Assembly: GCA_021824055.1 (NCBI GenBank)
Contig: JAKALV010000159.1
Location: 1-7,612 of the forward strand
Reading direction: 5' to 3'
Source: Acidobacteriota bacterium
GTDB lineage: Bacteria; Acidobacteriota; Vicinamibacteria; Vicinamibacterales; SCN-69-37
DNA length: 7,612 nt
Part shown: one piece after another, positions 1 through 5,623 of the stretch
How positions within the stretch are numbered: the first letter of the stretch is position 1
Layout: every line of letters begins with the position of its first letter
The notes under the pieces: model-generated
Databases searched by the model: none
What the model was told of the DNA's origin: nothing
Seen by the model: only the letters and a program-made list of their open reading frames with translations
Position numbers and translations under genes: made by a program

Positions 1-6
1 TAGCAT
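1..6 (+). promoter_or_regulatory. putative -10 element of the rhomboid gene
   Basis: TAGCAT fits the TAnnnT form of a sigma70-type -10 box. Transcription starting seven bases after its last base would begin at 13, exactly on the GTG start codon, giving a leaderless mRNA. The -35 region lies outside the window. The first three bases are also an in-frame TAG for the gene, so no upstream start is possible. Two other genes here show the same arrangement, which supports the call. Confidence 0.4.
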
Positions 7-12
7 CCCTCC

Positions 13-759
13 GTGAGCCGATACGCGCCCGCAGGCACATCCATCCAGTTCGGCCCGGGGCCGATCGGCCCGGCCGTCCGCGCGATCATCATCGCCAACA
101 TCGCGCTGTTCGTGCCGTCGTTCTTCGCGCCGGTGCTGATGCAGCAGTACTTCGGGCTGGTGCCGGAACTGCTCGTCACGCGCGGCTGGGTCTGGCAGCT
201 CGTCACGTACGCGTTCGTGCACGCCGACATCATGCACGTCCTCTTCAACATGCTGATCGTCTGGATGTTCGGCGTGGAGTTGGAGAACCGATGGGGCGCC
301 GCGGCCTTCACGAAGTTCTATTTCGTGTGCGCTCTCGGCGCGGGATTCACCGTGCTCGCCGTGTCGCTGCTGCCCTTCGATGCGGCTCACCAGATGTACG
401 TGGCGTCAACGATCGGCGCGTCGGGCGCCTGTTACGGCGTGCTGATGGCGTGGGCGGTGCTCTTCCCCACGCGCGAGATCCTCCTGTTCTTTCTCTTTCC
501 CGTGCAGGCGCGCTATGCGGTGCTGATCTTCGGCGCGCTGGCGTTCTTTTCAGGCCTGGGCTCGGGCGGCGGCACGGTGGCGCACTTCGCGCACCTGGGC
601 GGCCTGGTCGTCGGGTATCTGTACCTGAAGGGCCCGCGCAGCCTGCGCTTCTCGCTGCAGTCGGCCATCACGCGCTGGCGCTTCGCGCGCCTCAAGCGGA
701 AGTTCCAGGTGCACGACGGGGGCAAGCGCGGCCCGGGCGGCGGCTGGAACGTGCACTAA
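13..759 (+). CDS. rhomboid family intramembrane serine protease
   Basis: Membrane protease of 248 aa, predicted to cleave transmembrane segments of other membrane proteins within the lipid bilayer. Visible motifs are H75-x3-N79 in the second hydrophobic segment (oxyanion-hole His/Asn, as in GlpG), the GASG motif with nucleophile Ser137, and the catalytic His194 in AHLGG near the C-terminal membrane helix. About six hydrophobic segments lie between residues 22 and 205. A basic, Gly-rich cytosolic tail of about 40 residues follows (RWRFARLKRK at 221-230). The GTG at 13 is chosen because an in-frame TAG lies at 1-3 and the N-terminus (FGPGPIGPAVRAIIIANI) looks like the usual start of this subfamily. 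There is no Shine-Dalgarno sequence; a -10-like TAGCAT lies just upstream. The stop overlaps the stop of the opposing cupin gene. Substrate unknown. Family assignment is strong because the full catalytic set is present. Confidence 0.93.
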   Translation: MSRYAPAGTSIQFGPGPIGPAVRAIIIANIALFVPSFFAPVLMQQYFGLVPELLVTRGWVWQLVTYAFVHADIMHVLFNMLIVWMFGVELENRWGAAAFTKFYFVCALGAGFTVLAVSLLPFDAAHQMYVASTIGASGACYGVLMAWAVLFPTREILLFFLFPVQARYAVLIFGALAFFSGLGSGGGTVAHFAHLGGLVVGYLYLKGPRSLRFSLQSAITRWRFARLKRKFQVHDGGKRGPGGGWNVH

Positions 760-1088
760 AGCCAGTCGGTTCGCGCCGGGCTGAACGTGTCGATCAGCAG
801 CGCGTCGTCCAGCACTTCGATCTGGTGCGGCACGCCGGACGGAATCACCATGACCTCGCCGGCCCGGACGACCAGATCTTCGCCGTCGATCGTGCAGCGC
901 AGGGCGCCATCCAGCACACAGGTGACCTGTTCGCTGTCATGCGCGTGTCGGGCGACGAGCGCGCCTTTCTTGAACCACACCTGCGCCACGGTCTGGCGCG
1001 CGCCGGAGATCATCTTTCGCGAGACCATCTCGGTCAGCTTTTCCTGGGCGAGTTCGTCCCAGCGGGTGAGCGTGGCGCGTCGAGTCAT
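756..1088 (-). CDS. small cupin-domain protein
   Basis: Single-domain cupin of 110 aa. Cupin motif 1 reads G42-x5-H48-x-H50-x3-Q54-x6-G61, with Gln in the position often held by Glu. Motif 2 reads G77-x5-P83-x-G85-x2-H88. H48, H50, Q54 and H88 are the expected metal ligands. The frame stays open upstream into the E1 gene, but the ATG at 1088 gives a normal single-cupin length and a typical N-terminal helix (LTRWDELAQEKLTEMVSRKMI). A TATACT -10-like box lies on the same strand at 1107-1102. Small cupins of this kind bind a metal and are variously enzymes, sensors or of unknown role; the sequence does not show which. It diverges from the E1 gene across 30 bp, so shared control is plausible. The 3' end overlaps the rhomboid stop by 4 bp. 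Confidence 0.88.
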   Translation of the reverse strand: MTRRATLTRWDELAQEKLTEMVSRKMISGARQTVAQVWFKKGALVARHAHDSEQVTCVLDGALRCTIDGEDLVVRAGEVMVIPSGVPHQIEVLDDALLIDTFSPARTDWL

Positions 1089-1101
1089 GCCGAGTGTTGG
1101 C

Positions 1102-1107
1102 AGTATA
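1102..1107 (-). promoter_or_regulatory. putative -10 element of the cupin gene
   Basis: On the minus strand this reads TATACT, five of six matches to TATAAT. The predicted start near 1095 leaves a leader of about 7 nt before the cupin ATG. It shares four bases with the plus-strand TATAAT at 1104-1109, so the two promoters cannot easily be open at the same time. No convincing -35 hexamer is seen at 17 bp spacing. Confidence 0.45.
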
Positions 1108-1109
1108 AT
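1104..1109 (+). promoter_or_regulatory. putative -10 element of the E1 gene
   Basis: A perfect TATAAT lies nine bases before the E1 ATG at 1119. Initiation seven bases after the box would fall at about 1116, leaving a leader of about 3 nt, which is effectively leaderless. No purine-rich Shine-Dalgarno sequence lies between the box and the ATG. The expected -35 position (about 1081-1086, CGAGTC) does not resemble TTGACA, so activator dependence or a non-standard -35 preference is possible. Confidence 0.55.
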
Positions 1110-1118
1110 TCCGTCAAC

Positions 1119-3221
1119 ATGCAGCGCACCACAGCTCCGGCCGCAGGGCCGAAACTCGACCTGCGGGCCATCTACCGGACGATGCTCTTGTCGCGCCGGA
1201 TCGACGACAAGGAAATCCAGCTCAAGAATCAGAGCCTGATCTTCTTTCAGATCAGCGGCGCCGGCCACGAGGCGATCCTGGTCGCGGCGGGCCTCGTGCT
1301 GAAGGCCGGCTCCGACTGGTTCTACCCCTACTACCGCGATCGCGCGCTGTGCCTGCAACTCGGCATGTCGCCTTATGAGATGTTCCTGAGCGGCGTGGGC
1401 GCGGCCGACGATCCGAACAGCGGCGGGCGGCAGATGCCGTCGCACTGGGGCCACAAGAAGCTGAACATCGTGTCGCAGTCGAGCCCCACGGGCACGCAGT
1501 GCCTGCAGGCGGTGGGATGCGCCGAGGCCGGCGCGCTGTACGACCGCGTGACCGCGATGCAGGGCGCGGATCGGGCGTTCACGAAGGACGAGGTGGTCTA
1601 CGCGTCCATCGGCGACGGCACCTCCAGCGAAGGCGAATTCTGGGAAGCGCTGAACACCGCGTGCGTCCGCAAACTACCCGTCGTCTTCCTCGTGGAAGAC
1701 AACGGCTACGCGATCTCCGTGCCCGTTGAGGTGCAGACCCCCGGCGGCGAAATCTCGACCGTGGTCGCCGCGTTCCCGGGACTGAAAGTCGTGCGCTGCG
1801 ACGGCACCGACGTGGCCGAGAGCTACGCCGCGATGCAGGAGGCCGTCACCTACTGCCGCGAACGCAAGGGGCCCGCGCTCGTGCACGCCAAAGTCGTGCG
1901 CCCGTACTCGCATTCGTTGTCCGACGACGAGAAGCTGTACAAGACGCCGGCGGAGCGGGACCGCGAAGCCAAGCGCGACCCGATCGCCAAGCTGGCCGTC
2001 CGGATGAAGGCCGAGGGCCTCGTGACCGACGCCGACCTCGCCGCGATCGCGGCCGACGTCGACAAGGAGATCAATGAAGCCGCCGACCGCGCGCTCACGG
2101 CGGCCAAGCCGGCCAAAGACACGGCGATGCTTTACGTGTACTCGCCCGACGTCGATCCCACATCGGCGGCGTTCGACACCCCGGCCGAGCCCCAGGGCAA
2201 GGCCGACACGATGGTGGCGGCGATCAACCGCACGATGAAGGACGAGATGGCGCGCACGCCGCGCATTGTCGTCTTCGGCGAGGACGTGGCGGATGCCACG
2301 CGGGAAGACGCGCTCGAGGAAGTGAAGGGCAAGGGCGGCGTGTTCAAGGTGACGCACGGCCTGCAGCGGACGTACGGCGGCGACCGCGTGTTCAACTCGC
2401 CGCTCGCCGAAGCGAACATCATCGGCCGCGCGGTCGGCATGGCCACGCGCGGCATCAAGCCCGTCGTCGAGATTCAGTTCTTCGACTACATCTGGCCCGC
2501 GATGATGCAGTTGCGCGACGAGATGTCGATGCTGCGGTACCGCTCGAACAACGACTTCTCGTGCCCGATGGTCGTGCGCACCGCGATCGGCGGCTACCTG
2601 CGCGGCGGCGCGCCGTACCACAGCCAGTCGGGCGAAAGCATCTTCGCGCACTGTCCGGGCATCCGCATCGTCTATCCGTCGAACGCGCAGGACGCGGCGG
2701 GCCTGCTGCGCACCGCGATCCGCTGTGACGATCCGGTGATGTTCCTCGAGCACAAGCACCTGTACCGCCAGACGTACAACAAGGGCGAGTACACGGGCCC
2801 CGACTACATGATTCCGTTCGGGAAGGCCGCGACGAAGCGTGACGGCACCGATGTCACGGTGGTCACCTGGGGTGCGCTCGTGCAGCGCTCGCTGCTGGCC
2901 GCGCAGCAGGCGGAAAAAGAAGGCGTCAGCGTCAAGGTCATCGACCTGCGCTCGATCATGCCGTTCGACATGGACGCCATCGCGGACGCGGTGAAACAGA
3001 CGAATCGCCTCGTGATCGCGCATGAGGACCAGCTCACGTGCGGCTTCGGCGCTGAGCTCGCGGCGCGCGTGGCGGGCGATCTGTTCGAGTACCTCGACGC
3101 CCCCATCCGTCGCGTGGCGGCCCTGGATGCGCCGGTGGCGTACTGTCCGGATCTCGAGGAAGTGATCCTGCCCGGCTCGGCGAATGTCCTGGAAGCCATT
3201 CTGGATACGGCTCGGTATTAG
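1119..3221 (+). CDS. fused 2-oxoacid dehydrogenase E1, alpha and beta subunits in one chain
   Basis: Thiamine-diphosphate enzyme of 700 aa, predicted to decarboxylate a 2-oxoacid and acylate the lipoyl group of an E2 partner; cytosolic. Residues ~12-340 are the alpha domain: GAGHEA at 47-52, the ThDP/Mg motif GDG(165-167)-x27-N195, and RPYSHSLSDD at 261-270, which matches the alpha-subunit loop carrying the active-site His (H265). A linker rich in Pro, Asp and Ala lies at ~342-362. Residues ~363-700 are the beta domain: VFGEDV at 385-390, FNSPLAE at 425-431, and YHSQSGESIFAHCPG at 500-514, whose H501 corresponds to the catalytic beta His. The HSQS/AHCPG pattern is closest to branched-chain 2-oxoacid dehydrogenase E1, though acetoin or pyruvate enzymes are related. 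The ATG at 1119 is chosen because the conserved alpha N-terminus starts there and a TATAAT lies directly upstream; the open frame before it overlaps the rhomboid gene. E2 and E3 genes are not in the window. Confidence 0.93.
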   Translation: MQRTTAPAAGPKLDLRAIYRTMLLSRRIDDKEIQLKNQSLIFFQISGAGHEAILVAAGLVLKAGSDWFYPYYRDRALCLQLGMSPYEMFLSGVGAADDPNSGGRQMPSHWGHKKLNIVSQSSPTGTQCLQAVGCAEAGALYDRVTAMQGADRAFTKDEVVYASIGDGTSSEGEFWEALNTACVRKLPVVFLVEDNGYAISVPVEVQTPGGEISTVVAAFPGLKVVRCDGTDVAESYAAMQEAVTYCRERKGPALVHAKVVRPYSHSLSDDEKLYKTPAERDREAKRDPIAKLAVRMKAEGLVTDADLAAIAADVDKEINEAADRALTAAKPAKDTAMLYVYSPDVDPTSAAFDTPAEPQGKADTMVAAINRTMKDEMARTPRIVVFGEDVADATREDALEEVKGKGGVFKVTHGLQRTYGGDRVFNSPLAEANIIGRAVGMATRGIKPVVEIQFFDYIWPAMMQLRDEMSMLRYRSNNDFSCPMVVRTAIGGYLRGGAPYHSQSGESIFAHCPGIRIVYPSNAQDAAGLLRTAIRCDDPVMFLEHKHLYRQTYNKGEYTGPDYMIPFGKAATKRDGTDVTVVTWGALVQRSLLAAQQAEKEGVSVKVIDLRSIMPFDMDAIADAVKQTNRLVIAHEDQLTCGFGAELAARVAGDLFEYLDAPIRRVAALDAPVAYCPDLEEVILPGSANVLEAILDTARY

Positions 3222-4272
3222 GAAGTCCAAAGTCCAGGGTCCAAGGTCCAAGGTCCTTAAGACCTTGGGGCTGGTTCTGGTGGCACTCACCACAACCGCT
3301 GTTCCGGCTCGAACGGCCGTGGACGTGCTCTCGCCCATCGGCGGCCTGCCGCCGCAGTTGGTGGGTCGATTCCGCGAGGCCGCGGCGTTCGTGGAAACCG
3401 CGGACGGTCGTTACCTCGTGTTCGACCGGCGCGCGCAAGCGGTCTTCAGCGTTGACGCGAAGAAGACGGCACTCACGAAACTGATCCAGATCGGTCCCTC
3501 CGACGGCGAGATCCTCCAGCCCGAGGCCTTCGTCCTCGCCCCGGATCGGACGTTTTCCATCCTCGACAACCCGGGCAACTACCAACGCGTGCAGACGTTC
3601 TACGACAACGGCACGCCGCTCTCGGTGTTTCGACGGTGGCCGGCGGCCGGCGACGCGCCGCGCCTCAGCATCGACACGTCGATCCTGAGCGGTCTCGGCC
3701 CGATCGCGACCACCATGGGCCGCGACGTGCTGGCGCAGGTGCCGGACGGCGTGGCGCTGCTGAGCCGGTTCAGCGCCGACGGACGGATCACGCAACAGAT
3801 CGATCAATTGCGCGCCACCGGACACGAACGTGACGCGCGCCTGCACCAGGCGCTCAACGCCGGGATGCCACTGGTGGCGCCCGACGGCAGCCTCTATTTC
3901 GTCTTCACGGCCGGCATACCGATGTTTCGCAAGTACACGCCGGACGGCGCGCTGCTGTTCGAGCGGCACATCGAAGGCCCGGAACTCGACGGCACGATCC
4001 AGTCGCTGCCGACCGAGTGGCCCACGCGACGCGTGGAGGCGCGCGAGTTTCCCAACGTCACGAGCACCGTCCGCACGGCCGCCGTCGACGGCCGGGGCCG
4101 GATCTGGATCTCGCTCGCGGTGCCATTTACGTACGTCTACGACGCGGCCGGCAACAAGGTCAGGACGGTGCAATTTCGCGGGGCCGGCGTCATCTCGCCC
4201 GGCAGCCTGTTCTTTGCCAGAGACGGTCACCTGCTCGTCACGCCCGGCTGTTACGAGTTCGCCGTGAACTGA
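3184..4272 (+). CDS. exported beta-propeller-like protein of unknown function
   Basis: 362 aa from the ATG at 3184. I do not recognise a named family. The chain has recurring blade-like segments of the type found in NHL or six-bladed propellers: DGRYLVFDRRAQAVFSVD (74-91), VLAPDRTFSILDN (117-129), VAPDGSLYFVF (231-241), FRKYTPDGALLFERH (248-262), VDGRGRIWISLAVPFTYVYD (301-320) and FARDGHLLV (344-352). A hydrophobic stretch at 27-40 (TLGLVLVALTTTAV) after a basic region, followed by PARTA, looks like a signal peptide, so the mature protein is probably periplasmic. The start is uncertain. The ATG overlaps the E1 end by 38 bp and lacks a Shine-Dalgarno sequence, which would fit translational coupling. 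Residues 14-25 are encoded by a 7-bp tandem repeat, so the original start may have been displaced. A TTG at 3265 is the other in-frame candidate but would lose the basic n-region. No catalytic motif was seen. Confidence 0.75.
   Translation: MSWKPFWIRLGIRKSKVQGPRSKVLKTLGLVLVALTTTAVPARTAVDVLSPIGGLPPQLVGRFREAAAFVETADGRYLVFDRRAQAVFSVDAKKTALTKLIQIGPSDGEILQPEAFVLAPDRTFSILDNPGNYQRVQTFYDNGTPLSVFRRWPAAGDAPRLSIDTSILSGLGPIATTMGRDVLAQVPDGVALLSRFSADGRITQQIDQLRATGHERDARLHQALNAGMPLVAPDGSLYFVFTAGIPMFRKYTPDGALLFERHIEGPELDGTIQSLPTEWPTRRVEAREFPNVTSTVRTAAVDGRGRIWISLAVPFTYVYDAAGNKVRTVQFRGAGVISPGSLFFARDGHLLVTPGCYEFAVN
3224..3258 (+). repeat. 7-bp tandem repeat array, five units
   Basis: Five contiguous heptamers: AGTCCAA, AGTCCAG, GGTCCAA, GGTCCAA, GGTCCTT. 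The array begins two bases after the E1 TAG stop. Because 7 is not a multiple of 3, the overlapping frame of the downstream gene reads different codons in each unit, yielding K, S, V, Q, G, P and R residues. It is purely tandem with no spacers. From memory, similar short GGTCCAA-type arrays recur between genes in some Acidobacteriota and related high-GC genomes; that point needs checking. Confidence 0.85.
3248..3268. other. inverted repeat at the end of the heptamer array
   Basis: CCAAGGTC (3248-3255) and GACCTTGG (3261-3268) are perfect complements of 8 bp around a 5-base loop, CTTAA. The left arm lies mostly inside the last heptamers. No run of T follows on either strand, so it is not a classical intrinsic terminator. 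In mRNA it would sequester the alternative TTG start at 3265. It could attenuate read-through from E1 to the downstream genes, but that is inference. Confidence 0.6.
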
Positions 4273-4274
4273 CG

Positions 4275-4280
4275 TAAGCT
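4275..4280 (+). promoter_or_regulatory. putative internal -10 element before the permease gene
   Basis: TAAGCT fits TAnnnT and ends eight bases before the permease ATG. The predicted start at about 4287 leaves a 2-nt leader. The 16-bp gap after the propeller gene contains no Shine-Dalgarno sequence. A weak TTACGA lies at 4251-4256, 18 bp upstream, as a possible -35 (three of six matches). The call rests on the same geometry at 1-13 and 1104-1119. Confidence 0.35.
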
Positions 4281-4288
4281 CGGCGCGC

Positions 4289-5623
4289 ATGACGCCGCCC
4301 GTGCTTCGCCGCGCGCTCGGACTGCCGCAGGCCACGGCGCTTGTGGCCGGCATCATCATCGGCGCGTCGATCTTCGCGCAGCCCTCCGAAATTACGCGGC
4401 TCCTGCCGTCGGCGCCGGCCATCACGGCGGCCTGGCTCGTTGCCGGCGCGCTCACGATCTGCGGCGCCCTGGTCTGCGCGGAGCTCGCGTCGGCCTTTCC
4501 CAGCACCGGTGGCGTCTACATCTTCCTCACGGCCGCGTTCGGTCCCGCCGTGGGATTTCTCTGGGGCTGGGCGATGTTCTGGACGATGCACTCGGGCATC
4601 CTCGCGGCGATTGCGGTGGTCTTCGCGCGATACCTCGCGGTGTTCGTGCCGCTCGGCGACACGGGTCAGCGCGCGGCGGCGGCGGGCATCGTCCTCGCGC
4701 TATCGGCGGTCAATTACCGGGGCGTGGCGCACGGAGGCCGCGTGCAAACAGTACTGACGGCGGTCAAGCTGGCGGCGATCGCCGCAGTCGTCGCGCTGGG
4801 CTGGTGGCTGGCCCCCGCCGGCGGATGGCCGGCGGCGCCGGCGCACGATGGCATCAGCACCTTCTCGTTTGTGATGGCCGTGGGCGCCGGCCTCTTCGCG
4901 TTCGGCGGCTGGCACATGGTGACGTATTCGGCCGGTGAGACACGCGATCCCATTCGCACGATTCCGCGTGCGCTCGTCGCCGGCACATTGATCGTGACCG
5001 CCTGCTATGCGGGACTCAACGCCGTGTACCTGCGCGTGCTGCCGCTCGATGTCGTCCGCGCCTCGTCGCGCATCGCCGCGGACCTCGCACAGACGCTCCT
5101 CGGCGCCGGCGCGGCGAAAGCCGTCGCCGGGCTGGTGTTGTTGTCCACAATGGGCGCGCTGAACGGCATCATCCTCGCGGGCCCGCGCGTGTACTTTTCC
5201 ATGGCGCACGACGGCGTGCTCTTCCGGTCACTGGGCGCGGTCCATCCGCGCTTTCAGACGCCGCATCGGGCCATCGTGCTGCAGGGCCTGTGGGCGGCGG
5301 CGCTCGCGCTCACCAACTCCTATCGCGCGCTGTTCTCGCGGGTCGTCTACACGGAGTGGATCTTTTTCGGGCTGCTGGCGATCGGCCTCATCGTGCTGCG
5401 GCGTCGCGCCGATTATCGGCCGGCTGTGCGCGTGCCGGGCTATCCGCTCGTGCCGCTCGCATTCACCGCCGCCGCATTCGCCGTGGTGGCCATTCAGATT
5501 CAGTCGCAGCCGCTCGACAGCGCGCTCGGTCTCGGTTTCGTGCTGCTCGGCCTTCCGGTGTATCTTGCGTGGGCGCGGCGCGCGAGACCGGCGACGCTGG
5601 ATCGTCCTCCCGGAGACACATGA
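4289..5623 (+). CDS. APC-superfamily amino acid permease (LAT-like)
   Basis: Inner-membrane transporter of 444 aa, about 12 hydrophobic segments, the usual length for the family. The first helix carries the substrate-binding turn GIIIGASIF at 21-29, a variant of the GxGIGSGIF pattern. ELASAFPSTGGVY at 65-77 and AFGGWHMVTYSAGETRDPIRTIPRA at 204-228 follow the L-type transporter pattern (W-x-x-x-x-Y-x-x-E-x-x-x-P-x-x-x-I-P-R-A). LNGIILAGPRVYFSMAHDGVLF (291-312), HPRFQTPHRAI (319-329) and the RVPGYPLVPLAF loop at 381-392 are further family signatures. Predicted substrates are neutral amino acids or similar organic cations; uniport, exchange or symport cannot be told apart here. The ATG at 4289 is the first start and lacks a Shine-Dalgarno sequence. 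The last four bases overlap the amidohydrolase start (ATGA), so the two are very probably translationally coupled. Confidence 0.9.
   Translation: MTPPVLRRALGLPQATALVAGIIIGASIFAQPSEITRLLPSAPAITAAWLVAGALTICGALVCAELASAFPSTGGVYIFLTAAFGPAVGFLWGWAMFWTMHSGILAAIAVVFARYLAVFVPLGDTGQRAAAAGIVLALSAVNYRGVAHGGRVQTVLTAVKLAAIAAVVALGWWLAPAGGWPAAPAHDGISTFSFVMAVGAGLFAFGGWHMVTYSAGETRDPIRTIPRALVAGTLIVTACYAGLNAVYLRVLPLDVVRASSRIAADLAQTLLGAGAAKAVAGLVLLSTMGALNGIILAGPRVYFSMAHDGVLFRSLGAVHPRFQTPHRAIVLQGLWAAALALTNSYRALFSRVVYTEWIFFGLLAIGLIVLRRRADYRPAVRVPGYPLVPLAFTAAAFAVVAIQIQSQPLDSALGLGFVLLGLPVYLAWARRARPATLDRPPGDT
5612..5615 (+). promoter_or_regulatory. Shine-Dalgarno sequence fixing the amidohydrolase start
   Basis: GGAG, preceded by C, lies four bases before the ATG at 5620. 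It sits inside the last codons of the permease gene. It supports the ATG at 5620 over the longer open frame that runs back to 5290 inside the permease. It is the only clear Shine-Dalgarno sequence before a plus-strand gene start in the 13-6609 block. Confidence 0.6.

Noticed and set aside
291..1118. N-terminal extension of the E1 gene
   Set aside because: The open frame runs back to 291, but the added residues are an Arg-rich out-of-frame reading of the rhomboid and cupin genes. The conserved E1 N-terminus and a TATAAT both point to the ATG at 1119.
3248..3268. Classical intrinsic terminator for E1
   Set aside because: The hairpin is good but is followed by GGGCTGG rather than a T-run, and the downstream gene overlaps it.
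1674..3338. 554-codon open frame on the minus strand opposite E1
   Set aside because: It is an antisense shadow of a high-GC3 gene: the product is rich in Arg, His, Val and Ala with no domain pattern, while the plus strand encodes a complete motif-bearing enzyme.
3034..4506. 490-codon open frame on the minus strand opposite the propeller gene
   Set aside because: Arg, Ala and Gly-rich shadow that crosses several plus-strand genes and reads through the heptamer array; no recognisable motif.
5290..5619. N-terminal extension of the amidohydrolase
   Set aside because: This lies out of frame inside the permease gene. The ATG at 5620 has a GGAG and puts the HxH motif at its normal place.
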